From assembly GCA_027489875.1 (NCBI GenBank), contig JAIXZE010000436.1, positions 1-39,470 of the forward strand: a DNA stretch of 39,470 bases. The letters are read 5' to 3'. Origin of the DNA: Verrucomicrobiales bacterium (GTDB taxonomy: Bacteria > Verrucomicrobiota > Verrucomicrobiia > Limisphaerales > UBA9464). Of the stretch, positions 26,603 to 35,500 are shown one piece after another. The notes below the pieces were generated by a model. That model worked only from the letters and a program-made list of their open reading frames with translations. It ran no database searches and was not told where the DNA came from. Position 1 is the first letter of the stretch, and each line of letters begins with the position of its first letter. Position numbers and translations under genes: made by a program.

Positions 26603-26664
26603 CACAGAAGCCCGGTGTGGAAGTTCAAAGATGGCGGGTCAGCGAGGGCTTCTGTGACCTGCCA
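26603..26664. other. Candidate structured RNA element (pseudoknot-like pair of stems)
   Basis: In the 346-nt gap between the pseudopilin and a convergent terminator, a perfect 11-bp inverted repeat (CACAGAAGCCC at 26603-26613, GGGCTTCTGTG at 26646-26656) is interlaced with a 10-bp stem (TGGCGGGTCA at 26632-26641, TGACCTGCCA at 26655-26664, one G-U pair as RNA). The order is left1-left2-right1-right2, that of an H-type pseudoknot or of two mutually exclusive hairpins. I see no convincing ORF and no known RNA family. The rest of the gap holds nothing I can name. Confidence 0.4.
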
Positions 26665-26892
26665 GCACTGTTGGTGGCCGGGATCTGCATCCAAAGCCTC
26701 CCGTCATCTGCTGCACCTCGCTCGGCGTCGCGCTCAAGTCATCCCTTCCCATAAACGCCTGGGTGCACGGACGGACAGGCGCAGATCCCGGCTTTCTTCT
26801 CGCGTCAGCAACAGTCAGGAAACGCCCGAGAGATCCAGGCAGCACCTCCGTTTGCCCGCTCGGCAGAATGCCATCGAGGGCCCTCCTCAACG

Positions 26893-26926
26893 AAAACGGG
26901 GAAGGCAGCGCACGCCACCTTCCCCG
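26893..26926 (-). terminator. Rho-independent terminator of the large secreted-protein gene
   Basis: On the minus strand a perfect 9-bp stem (CGGGGAAGG / CCTTCCCCG, 26897-26926) with a 12-nt loop is followed by TTTT (26893-26896). It lies 22 nt after the stop of the gene at 26949 and ends the minus-strand transcript. Confidence 0.8.
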
Positions 26927-26948
26927 CTCGAATCAGAAGCTCACCCGC

Positions 26949-28781
26949 CTACTTCGCGTTGGGACCGTAGAAACGGAAGTGCATGCCTTGGGCGTCGGTG
27001 GCCCCGGTGAACACGGCGATGCCAAAGTACTTCATGACCTTGTCGTATTCAGGCAGTGCCTTGAAGTCCAGGACCTCGGCCCATCCGCCTTCCTCGCCTT
27101 CGCCAAGGACGGACTGCAGCCCACCACTGCGGAGGAATTCCCACTGGGAGCGCATGGATTCACGCTGGTTTTCATAGCCAAACATGCCCGTGCCCATGCC
27201 ACCGACCTTCTGAGCGGCCTCGCTGATGGCCGCGTTTTCCTTGAGGGAGCGGGGAGTGCCATCCACCGAGCGGAGGAACTCCTCGAGGACCGCCGGAGTC
27301 GTGCTCATGGCGAGGTAACCCGCACTCGAAGCCAACTCCATCTTGTTGTCCTTCTTGCCGGGGGCCGCCGGCATCCGCAGCGACCGCACCTTCTTGCCGT
27401 TGAATTCGCGGTCCTTGGATTCCTCGCCACTCCCGGCACCAAAGGCACCCGCAGCCGCCTTCATCGCAGCCGACAGTCCTTCGCCGTTCGGTGATCCCAC
27501 CAGCATCAGGGTCGGGGGATTCGAAAGATCCTCCATCGTGCTGCCTTTGGGGGCCTTCGAGTACGTGATGATGTCGTCACCCAGATTCGCGACCAACCCC
27601 TTCTTCAGGTCGAAGGAGGGATCCTTGTCCTTGCCAGCCTGGGCCACCATCATCTGGACGAAGCCATTCAACTGGGGCGAAACGGCCGCCAGGGTCTCCT
27701 CAAGCGTCGCCCACATCTTCTGTCCATCCAACCGCCACCGCTGGAACTTGATGACGTCGGCCGGAATGAAGGCGGACGGGCCGGAATCCTTGGTCGACGC
27801 CGACAGCATCTTGAAGATGCCGGTGCGCTGGGCTTCGGGAATCGCCATGCTGATCGTCGCTCCCGAACCTGCGCCATCGATGTTCCACGCCATCGAGATC
27901 GTCTTGAGTCCGCCCAGACCGACCGCCTTGAGGGCTGCCTGCGGATCCACACCCATGGCGTCCGCGCCTTCGTTGGGCGTTTCCCCAAGCTTCTGGCTGG
28001 CCAACGTGTACATCGGCGAAACGTGGACCCATCCATAGGCCATGGCCTGCCGGAACCACGCCGACTCGCTGGACTGGAACGCGGTCTCCTCGGAGAGGCT
28101 CGAAACCGCACCGCCACTGATTCCGGCCACGACCTTTTCAAGCGTCGCAACGGAATCCGAAACCAACAACGCCGTGTCCACCTGGCCGAACAACAGGCTC
28201 ATCTTCTTCCCACCGGCCTGAACCTTGGTGGGTGAACTGTCCTTGTCGTCGGCGTCCTCGTCACCGTCGCCGTCCGGAAGGTCGATGCTGAGCGAGGAAA
28301 ACTCCACGTCCCGGACCTTCTCGGTCTTCACAGGCTTCTTGGACTCACTGAGCTTCTTGCGGACTTCTTCCAACTGCTTCTTCAGCTGGTCTGACTTGTC
28401 CTTCGTGTCAATGACGATGAGGAAGCCAGGCAACGTATCTTCCGCGCCCTTCCACGAGTTCTGGATGACGGCGATGGAAAACTGGCCCCGCACCAGATCC
28501 ATGTAGTCGGCCACCTTGATCCCCAGATCCTTCTCCATTTTGCCGACGACCTTTTCCTGGAGTTTCTTGTCGAAGTTGTCCCGGAAGGCCTTCATCGCAG
28601 GGTCGGCCCACAGCTTCCCGCCTGGGCTGGATCCCAGATCCGCGGATGCTTTCGCCCAGTCCGGCACGGTGAACAGGGCCAGCGTGTCCTTCGGGAGCAG
28701 TTTGGGTGCGGGGGGAACCGCAGCCTCCGTGGCGATCGTGACCGCCGTCAGGGCCGCAAGGCAGGATAGTGAACGAATCAT
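26949..28781 (-). CDS. Large exported protein of unknown function
   Basis: This protein of about 610 residues starts at the ATG at 28781, giving a signal peptide (MIRSLSCLAALTAVTIA, cleavage about residue 20); the longer frame upstream has no signal. Its mature start 'APKLLPKDTLALFTVPDWAKASADL' and the later segments 'GWVHVSPMYTLA', 'GDDIITYSKAPKG' and 'LASSAGYLAMSTTP' resemble the DUF3352-like proteins seen in Verrucomicrobiota and Planctomycetota, which have no known activity. A Lys/Asp-rich acidic patch ('GDGDEDADDKDSSPTK') lies about a third of the way in. A terminator follows it, and the protease gene lies 175 nt upstream on the same strand. Confidence 0.7.
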   Translation of the reverse strand: MIRSLSCLAALTAVTIATEAAVPPAPKLLPKDTLALFTVPDWAKASADLGSSPGGKLWADPAMKAFRDNFDKKLQEKVVGKMEKDLGIKVADYMDLVRGQFSIAVIQNSWKGAEDTLPGFLIVIDTKDKSDQLKKQLEEVRKKLSESKKPVKTEKVRDVEFSSLSIDLPDGDGDEDADDKDSSPTKVQAGGKKMSLLFGQVDTALLVSDSVATLEKVVAGISGGAVSSLSEETAFQSSESAWFRQAMAYGWVHVSPMYTLASQKLGETPNEGADAMGVDPQAALKAVGLGGLKTISMAWNIDGAGSGATISMAIPEAQRTGIFKMLSASTKDSGPSAFIPADVIKFQRWRLDGQKMWATLEETLAAVSPQLNGFVQMMVAQAGKDKDPSFDLKKGLVANLGDDIITYSKAPKGSTMEDLSNPPTLMLVGSPNGEGLSAAMKAAAGAFGAGSGEESKDREFNGKKVRSLRMPAAPGKKDNKMELASSAGYLAMSTTPAVLEEFLRSVDGTPRSLKENAAISEAAQKVGGMGTGMFGYENQRESMRSQWEFLRSGGLQSVLGEGEEGGWAEVLDFKALPEYDKVMKYFGIAVFTGATDAQGMHFRFYGPNAK

Positions 28782-28956
28782 GGCTGTTAGAACCTTCAAA
28801 AGGCCGGCGCGTTTCAGGATTCTCCGCCGAACTCCCGAGGGCACGGCCAAAGGAGCGGACGTTGGGTCGATTGGCAAGCTGGATCCTTGAAGCCCAACCA
28901 CCCAACTTCGCAACTCCACGCCCAACACAGGAAAGCCAGTCCCGTCCACCCGCTCT

Positions 28957-29913
28957 TCAGGGGGTGGTCGGTCGCAGGCGACTGGGCGGCTCCAGATACC
29001 GGAACGGATTGCTCGGATTGTCGTTGTCGTAGGCGAAGGCGTCCCGGTGATTGAGGAAATACTTCAGCTCATCCCCGGGAATCGCAAAACCAAGGCCTTC
29101 GCCAAAGGTCAGTTTCATGTTCGTCACCCCGATGACCTCGCCACGGAGGTTGAAGAGCGGGCCACCGGAATTGCCCGGATTGATCTGCGCCGTGGTCTGC
29201 AGGTAGAGAGCCCCACCCATCTGCCGGGTCTTCGTGCTCAGGATGCCCTCCGTGACCGTCCGTTCCAGCCCGAGCGGACTGCCGATGGCGAAGACCCGCT
29301 CGCCCACAGAAAGGTTCTCGGGGTCACCCAACAACACCCGCTTGAACTTCGGCGCGTCCTTGTCATCGACCTTCAAGAGCGCGAGGTCCTCGAACTTGTT
29401 CATCGCGACGATGCGCACGTCCTTGTAGCTGCGCCGCTCCAACTGCCCATCCTTCTGATGGTAAACTTCCACGGACAACTTGGTCTCACCCTCGATCACA
29501 TGGAAATTCGTGATCAGGTAACCATCCTCGGTCACAAAGAAACCGGATCCCAACCCGCTCGGTGCCCGCACCTGCACCACGGACTCCCCCAGCATCTGCA
29601 CCAACTCACGCACCGGCTTCTCCGCGGGTGGCGTCGTTGCCACCGCGTACAGGCCACCCTTGATTTCCTGCACTCCCGGTGCTTTTCCCGGTTTCGCCGT
29701 GGAATCCGATTCCTTCACCACCTTGACGATGTCCCCGCGTGGTACCGACAGAACCGTGAATCCCAGATCCACCACCACTTGATCCTTCTTCTCCGCAAGG
29801 ATCCGCCCCGTCACGGACGCTCCATCGCGCAATTGCACGGTTTCAGCCGACAAAGGTCCGAAGACCAGAATGGAGGCGACCCATCCAAATGCGGTGACTC
29901 GGGCTGGTTTCAT
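28957..29913 (-). CDS. Exported trypsin-like serine protease (HtrA/DegP type, no PDZ)
   Basis: This 318-residue protein has a signal peptide (MKPARVTAFGWVASILVFGPLS) and a small N-terminal beta domain ('DGASVTGRILAEKKDQVVVDL', about 28-60). The protease domain carries the His site 'LITNFHVIEG' (about 137), Asp in 'DLALLKVDD' (about 177) and Ser in 'NPGNSGGPLF' (about 246). It then ends without a PDZ domain, unlike DegP/DegQ. It is probably a periplasmic or outer-envelope protease or sensor. Its promoter (29922-29950) puts the predicted transcript start almost at the ATG, and it is divergent from the beta-helix gene at 30028. Confidence 0.88.
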   Translation of the reverse strand: MKPARVTAFGWVASILVFGPLSAETVQLRDGASVTGRILAEKKDQVVVDLGFTVLSVPRGDIVKVVKESDSTAKPGKAPGVQEIKGGLYAVATTPPAEKPVRELVQMLGESVVQVRAPSGLGSGFFVTEDGYLITNFHVIEGETKLSVEVYHQKDGQLERRSYKDVRIVAMNKFEDLALLKVDDKDAPKFKRVLLGDPENLSVGERVFAIGSPLGLERTVTEGILSTKTRQMGGALYLQTTAQINPGNSGGPLFNLRGEVIGVTNMKLTFGEGLGFAIPGDELKYFLNHRDAFAYDNDNPSNPFRYLEPPSRLRPTTP

Positions 29914-29921
29914 CTTGGCCG

Positions 29922-29950
29922 ACGGTATCTGCGGTTGCCCGGCGGCTCAA
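29922..29950 (-). promoter_or_regulatory. Promoter of the serine protease gene, short leader
   Basis: On the minus strand TTGAGC (29945-29950), a 17-nt spacer and TACCGT (29922-29927) lie 8 nt before the ATG at 29913. A start about 7 nt after the -10 would make the mRNA leaderless or nearly so. Confidence 0.5.
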
Positions 29951-29993
29951 GTGCCAGACTTGTCCCGAGGTGCATCTCCGCCCGTAACGACGC

Positions 29994-30021
29994 TTGCCCC
30001 GACCAGACAACTGCCTAGCCT
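29994..30021 (+). promoter_or_regulatory. Promoter of the beta-helix gene, short leader
   Basis: TTGCCC (29994-29999), a 16-nt spacer and TAGCCT (30016-30021) lie 6 nt before the ATG at 30028. This mirrors the divergent protease promoter and again predicts a leaderless or almost leaderless mRNA. Confidence 0.5.
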
Positions 30022-30027
30022 TGTCCC

Positions 30028-30723
30028 ATGCTGTACACTCCCCCTGACCTCTTCGATCTGTCACAGACAGGCCATGCTGCCCTCTTCGACGGCGTGGAGT
30101 ACCCGTGGGATGTCCTCAAGCGCATCAAGGCCTACATTGCTGCCAACCTTCACCCGGCCCAGTTCCACAAGACGGACGGCAACGCCTACGTCGGCGTCGA
30201 TGTCTTCATCGGGGAAGGCACCATCGTCGAACATGGAGCCATGATCGTCGGTCCCGCCATCATCGGGAAGAATTGTCGCGTCCGACACAACGCCTACATC
30301 CGAGAACACGTCATCATCGGGGACGATTGCGTGGTCGGAAACTCCAGCGAGGTGAAGCATTCCCTGCTCTTCAACGGAGCGCAGGTTCCCCACTTCAATT
30401 ACGTGGGCGACTCCGTGCTGGGCCACAAGGCCCACCTCGGCGCCGGGGCCGTTCTGTCCAACCTCAAACTCAATGGCGAGAACGTCTGGGTCGAGATGGA
30501 CGGCCGATGCATCGACACGGGACTGCGCAAGTTCGGTGCCCTCGTCGGGGACCACGCCGAGGTCGGCTGCAATTCCGTCCTCAACCCCGGATCCATCATC
30601 GGGAAGCGTGCCCTCATCTACCCCAACTCCACCTGGCGCGGGATCCTCCCCAACAACATGATCGCCAAGACCCGTGTCACCCAGGAAGTCACCGTTCGCC
30701 GTATCCGCGGAGAGATCGTCTGA
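30028..30723 (+). CDS. Left-handed beta-helix protein, GlmU-C-terminus-like
   Basis: This 231-residue protein is built of hexapeptide repeats ('VFIGEGTIVEHGAMIVGPA', 'VIIGDDCVVGNSSEVKHS', 'VLGHKAHLGAGAVLSN', 'ALVGDHAEVGCNSVLNPG') like the acyltransferase half of GlmU and the UDP-GlcNAc diphosphorylase/acetyltransferase-like family. No N-terminal nucleotidyltransferase domain is present; instead about 50 residues precede the helix ('LFDLSQTGHAALFDG'). It is probably a trimeric cytoplasmic acyltransferase or sugar-nucleotide binding protein, but the substrate is unknown. The RNA-modifying gene downstream overlaps or nearly touches it, so both are likely cotranscribed. Confidence 0.8.
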   Translation: MLYTPPDLFDLSQTGHAALFDGVEYPWDVLKRIKAYIAANLHPAQFHKTDGNAYVGVDVFIGEGTIVEHGAMIVGPAIIGKNCRVRHNAYIREHVIIGDDCVVGNSSEVKHSLLFNGAQVPHFNYVGDSVLGHKAHLGAGAVLSNLKLNGENVWVEMDGRCIDTGLRKFGALVGDHAEVGCNSVLNPGSIIGKRALIYPNSTWRGILPNNMIAKTRVTQEVTVRRIRGEIV

Positions 30724-30734
30724 CGCCCGCGCCC

Positions 30735-31346
30735 GTGCTGGTTGCCTTCCACAAGCCTTACGGCGTCCTCAGCCAGTTCACCTCGGACGGTTCTCCCAAC
30801 CGTCCGCTCGACGGCTTTGGACTTCCCCCACGGGTGTATGCCTTGGGTCGCCTGGACGCGGACTCGGAAGGCCTCCTGCTGCTCAGCGACGAACCAGGCC
30901 TGAACAGCCGACTCCTGGACCCCGAGAACGGGCACCCACGCACCTACTGGGCGCAGGTCGAACGAATCCCCACACCCGATGCTCTCGCCCAGCTCGCTTC
31001 CGGAGTCACCATCCAGGGATACCGCACACGTTCCTGCAGGGTCCGGTTGCTCGATCCCCAGCCTTCGGTGCCGCCACGGGATCCCCCCATCCGTTTCCGT
31101 AAGAACGTCCCCGACTGCTGGGTGGAACTCGAACTGGTCGAGGGAAAGAACCGTCAGGTCCGCCGGATGACGGCCGCCATCGGCCACCCCACCCTCCGAC
31201 TCCTGCGCGTCCGGATAGGCACGTTCAAACTCGGAGACCTAGCTGCCGGCCAATGGCGGCCGGTTGCCGCGGATGAGCGCCAACAGATCCTTTCCGGCAA
31301 CCGTCCCCCGGGCCAGCGCCCCACACACCCACACGCGAGGTCCTAG
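30735..31346 (+). CDS. Pseudouridine synthase, RluE/RsuA type
   Basis: This protein of about 203 residues converts uridine to pseudouridine in RNA. It has 'HKPYGVLSQFTSDG', 'ALGRLDADSEGLLLLSDEP' with the catalytic Asp in the GRLDxxxxGLLLL motif, and 'ELVEGKNRQVRRMTAAIGHPTLRLLR', the hallmark C-terminal motif. RluE, which modifies 23S rRNA, is the closest E. coli type; an S4 domain is absent, as in RluE. The start is not certain: GTG at 30735 gives a compact N-terminus, but a CTG at 30720 has a GGAGAG 5 nt upstream and overlaps the previous stop (CTGA), suggesting coupling from a non-standard start codon. Confidence 0.88.
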   Translation: MLVAFHKPYGVLSQFTSDGSPNRPLDGFGLPPRVYALGRLDADSEGLLLLSDEPGLNSRLLDPENGHPRTYWAQVERIPTPDALAQLASGVTIQGYRTRSCRVRLLDPQPSVPPRDPPIRFRKNVPDCWVELELVEGKNRQVRRMTAAIGHPTLRLLRVRIGTFKLGDLAAGQWRPVAADERQQILSGNRPPGQRPTHPHARS

Positions 31347-31419
31347 CCCGCCCAAGTACCGTACAAATCATCCTTCCGGCTGTTCCGCCTTCCCACCACC
31401 CCACATCCTTCCTGAACCG

Positions 31420-32583
31420 GTGCGCATCCTCCTCCTCAACCACCTTGCCCGCCCCATCAACGGCGGCGCGAACCGGGTCGTGGTGGAGACCTGCCGATTC
31501 CTGTCCGAACACGGGCACGAAACCCTGCTGGGTTGCTACGTCCCCGGTCCCAGCGAAGTCCCTTGCCGGGTCGAGGTCATCCCTGGCGGCGGCCCTGTGG
31601 GTGCCATCCGCGACCTGTGCCGGCAATGGCAGCCCGACGTCGTCCAGATCCACTCGGTGCCTCGGGAGGATGTGCTTGCCGAGGTCGCCGAAGTCGCCCC
31701 CTCGACACTCTTCCTGCATGACCAGACATGGTTCTGTTCCGGTGGCGACCGGATGACCCGGAACCTCCAACCCTGCCATCGCCCCCATGGACTTTCCTGC
31801 CTGGCATGGCATTTCATCCAGGGCTGCGCCGGCAGGTCTCCCATCGGCAACCTGGCGCTGTGGCGTCGAACCGAGCGTCTCGGTCAGTTCCGCAACCTGC
31901 ACCGGATCCGCCTTCAGGTGGCTTCCCGCTTCATGCGTCAAGGCCTGCTGGAAAACAGCATCAACCCCGAACGGATAGACCTCGTCCCCCTTTACGCCCA
32001 CGACCCGGGCACTCCCAAACGCACCGCCGAACCCGGCCTGCTCTTCCTGCCCTCCCGGCTTTTCGCACCAAAGGGCGTCCATGTCGCAATCGACGCCGTC
32101 AGCAAACTCCGCAACCTGCCATGGAAACTGGTCATTGCGGGTGAAGGCAGGCAGCGGCCGGCCCTCGAGGCCCAGGTCCGTGCCCTTTCCCTCCAGGACC
32201 GGATCCAGTTTGTCGGCGAGATTTCCACGACAGAAACCGGCCAGTGGTACGACCGGTGCCAGATCGTTCTCTTCCCGGTCCTGCGCCATGAACCCTTTGG
32301 CCTCGTCGGCGTCGAGGCCCTCGCCCATGGCCGCCCCATTGTCGCCTTTGGCGGCGGAGGCGCCGACGAATGGCTCGCCGATGGCGAATCCGCTGTCCGC
32401 GTCGCCGACCGTTCCGCCGGTGCCTTTGCCGAGGCCATCGCCCTGCTTCTGAACGACCCCACGCTGTGCCAGAACCTGGCCGAAGGTGCGCGCCGGAATT
32501 ACGCCCCGTTCCACCCCGACGCTTACCTGTCGCGGCTCATGGGCAGTTTCAACAAGGCCATCGCCGGCTTCCGCTCCGACTGA
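31420..32583 (+). CDS. Glycosyltransferase family 4 protein
   Basis: This 387-residue GT-B glycosyltransferase starts at a GTG giving 'VRILLLNHLARPINGGANRVV', the first strand plus Gly loop. The donor domain has 'GLLFLPSRLFAPKGVHVAID', 'LVIAGEGRQRPALEAQV' and 'VLRHEPFGLVGVEALAHGRP', the EX7E-like motif that binds the nucleotide sugar. A Cys-rich part ('WFCSGGDRMTRNLQPCHRP', 'CAGRSP') resembles GT4 members with a small metal-binding insertion between the domains. Substrate unknown. It is convergent with the receptor gene, whose stop is 11 nt away. Confidence 0.88.
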   Translation: MRILLLNHLARPINGGANRVVVETCRFLSEHGHETLLGCYVPGPSEVPCRVEVIPGGGPVGAIRDLCRQWQPDVVQIHSVPREDVLAEVAEVAPSTLFLHDQTWFCSGGDRMTRNLQPCHRPHGLSCLAWHFIQGCAGRSPIGNLALWRRTERLGQFRNLHRIRLQVASRFMRQGLLENSINPERIDLVPLYAHDPGTPKRTAEPGLLFLPSRLFAPKGVHVAIDAVSKLRNLPWKLVIAGEGRQRPALEAQVRALSLQDRIQFVGEISTTETGQWYDRCQIVLFPVLRHEPFGLVGVEALAHGRPIVAFGGGGADEWLADGESAVRVADRSAGAFAEAIALLLNDPTLCQNLAEGARRNYAPFHPDAYLSRLMGSFNKAIAGFRSD

Positions 32584-32594
32584 GGATTCTGACC

Positions 32595-35500
32595 TCAGAA
32601 CTCGGCCGAGAGGCTCACCGAGTAGGTGATCCCGCGCTTGTAGCTTCGGAACACGTAGTTCCCGCCGAAGTCGTTCCGGCTCCCGCCGAAGTCCGAGACA
32701 AAAATCGTGCGGATCTCGGGATCAAGCAGGTTCCGGGCACCAAACCGCATCTTCCACCGACGGCCCAACCGCTGCGAAAAGAAGACGTCCAGCGTGTTGA
32801 TCGGCTGCTCGTAGGCGTTCGGGGCGTTCGGCACATCCAGCGCCAACCGTTCACCCGTCCGGCTGAAGACAAACGAAAAGGAAGTCCCCGTCCGCGGGTT
32901 GTCGTATCCAAGGTCTGCGTTCAACACGTATGCCGGCTGGTCGAACAGCGTCCGGTTGTATACCTGCACGTTCACGCCGTCGCCCGAGTACGGGACGTCC
33001 ACCTGTGAATCGATATAGGAGTAGTTTCCTCCGATCGAAAAGTCGTGCAGGAGCGGATCGACGAAATCGAGCTTCTTGCGGACTTCGAATTCCACGCCCC
33101 GAACCACCGCGTTCGGGCGGTTCGTGAAGCTCACGATGTTGTTCTGCGGATCGAGGTAGAACCGCTCGATCGGGTCCTTCAGGTCCTTCTGGAAGATGCC
33201 CAAGGACACCAGTTCGCCCGGCCGCGGGAACCATTCCACCCGCGCGTCGTAGTTCTCGATCGTGGTCCGCTTCAGCTCCGGATTGCCGCGGACGACCAGA
33301 TCCTCCTCGACGTCGATCAGTTCGACCGGTCCGAACTCCCGATACGTCGGGCGTGCCAGCGTACCCGAGTAGTTCAACCGGACGTTCACGTTCGAGGAGA
33401 CGAGGAAGACTGCACCCGCCGAAGGCAGGACATCGTCCGCATTGAGCGTGATCTGGGGGCGGGTATCGCCAGGGAGACGGGACAACGCAAAGGGCGTGAT
33501 GCTCAGCCGCGTGGACTCGGCACGGGCTCCACCCACCAGACGCAACTTCGGGTGAACGAAGAAATCGCCCATCAGGTACGCCGCCTGGATCACTTGTCGT
33601 CCGTCGTAGCCGTAAGGCCCAATGAAGCTCGTGTCGAAGAGCGGATCGCCAAACTGGAAGCGTCGTCGACCGCCGGGGGCGTTGACCTCCGTGAACCGCG
33701 GACCATTGAAGGCCAACACGCTGTTCGCGTAGTCGCTGGGTTCGTCATCAGTTCCGGAAGGAACCAGATAACTGAACCGGTGTTCAGTGAGCTTCCGCGT
33801 CGAACCGCTTGTGAAGATGCCGCCCTTCAGCGCGCTCTCCAATCCGTTGCCCGGCGTGAAGGGCATCGTGAGGTCGAGCTTGAAGTTCCCGTTCTCCTCG
33901 GAGCTTTCCCGAAACAGGCGCGTGGGAAAATTCACGTTCGGCAGATCCGGGTTGCGAGCCTCGATGATATAGGTCCCATCCGGCTGCGGATCGAGGCGCA
34001 TCGGGAAGATCCGGAGGTCCGGCGTCTCCTCCGCCGTCGATGCGAGCGAGAGCAACCAGTCAGCCTGGAAATCGTTGATCTCGCCGAAGACATGGTGCCC
34101 CTTGGCCTGCACGTTCTCCAGGACGCGCTCCTGCCAGCTGACGACATTCAGTCGGCTGCGCGACGTCTCCACCGGATTGAACTGATCGAACCCGAACACC
34201 TTTCCGTTCTGGATCGATCCAATCGCCGTGCCGTTCTGGTTCCGGACGTAGGTCAGCCCCAACTCGTGTCCGGGCATCAACTCGTACGCCAACGTGGCCA
34301 CCGCGCCCCATTGGTTCTCCTCGATCGAGCGGTCGACGTTGAACTCGGAAAGCCGCTGCAACGGTCCGCCATCGTACGTATCCACTTCCGAGTTATACCG
34401 TCCCCGGAAGGCATCCTGTTCGAAGCGCGCCTTCTGCTCGTAGTTCAACGATGCGAACCAGCCTACCCGGTGTCCGAACAACCAACTGGTGTCACCCGAT
34501 GCCAACGCAAAGTTCCGATTCGGCCCAGGCGCATCGCCCGTCGGCGCGAACGTCGACGTCTTGAAAGAGCGAAGCGCGTTGTCATACGCCGTCGCCTGTT
34601 CCAGTCGCCGTGCCCGCAACTCGGGCTGGTTCGGGCGATAGGCCCCGAAGGCCTCGATCCGAAGCGGTTCATACTGGTTCAGGATGTCCGGGGTCCCAGG
34701 AGTCGGCCGATCCAGGATCGTCCGCGGAATGAACACCTCCGAAGGCAGCGCCCGCAACCCGTCGTCCATGCCCAACCAGTCCGTGCTGCTTCCCGGCGCC
34801 GTCAGGAACTGGTCGTTGCCCGTGGCGATGGAGTTGTACCCCATGCCCACGGTCAGCGTCGTGAAGGCCTTTGCCGGAAAGGACTTCGTCACGATGTTGA
34901 CCGATCCGCCGGCAAACCCGCCCTGGAGATCCGGGGTGAAGGTCTTGCTAACCACCACGCGATCGATCATCGCGGATGGAATCAGATCCAATTGCGCCGC
35001 GCGCCGACGCGGATCCGCCGACGGCAACTCCGCCCCGTTCAACGTCGAAACGTTGTACCGGTCGCTCAGACCGCGGACGACAACCTGCTTGTTGTCCACG
35101 GCCACCACACCCGTGACCTTCGTCACGACCTGTGCTGCATCGCCGGAACCCGTACGCGAGATCTGCTCCGAGGAAACCGACTCCTGTGCGGACGCGGCAT
35201 TCTTCCGATCCTCCAGCACGGACTCGACCGTGGAGGGCTTCGTCCGCGCCTCCGAAAAGGCCGAATTGGCCGCGGCGGGTGCCACCACCGAGTTCCTCGG
35301 CGGAGTCGTTCCCGTTCCGGTTCCTCCCGGCGTTCCCGTCCCGGGTTTCGCCTGGATTGGATTCACAGGCTTGGCTCCCTGTGGCCGCGCCTGGGCACTG
35401 AAACCGCCGTTGCCACGCGCCGCCGGAGCATCCGGATTTCCCGTCCGCGCCGTCAGCGGAACATCCGCAGGTGGACGCGCGGCTGCATCCGGAGGTGTCT

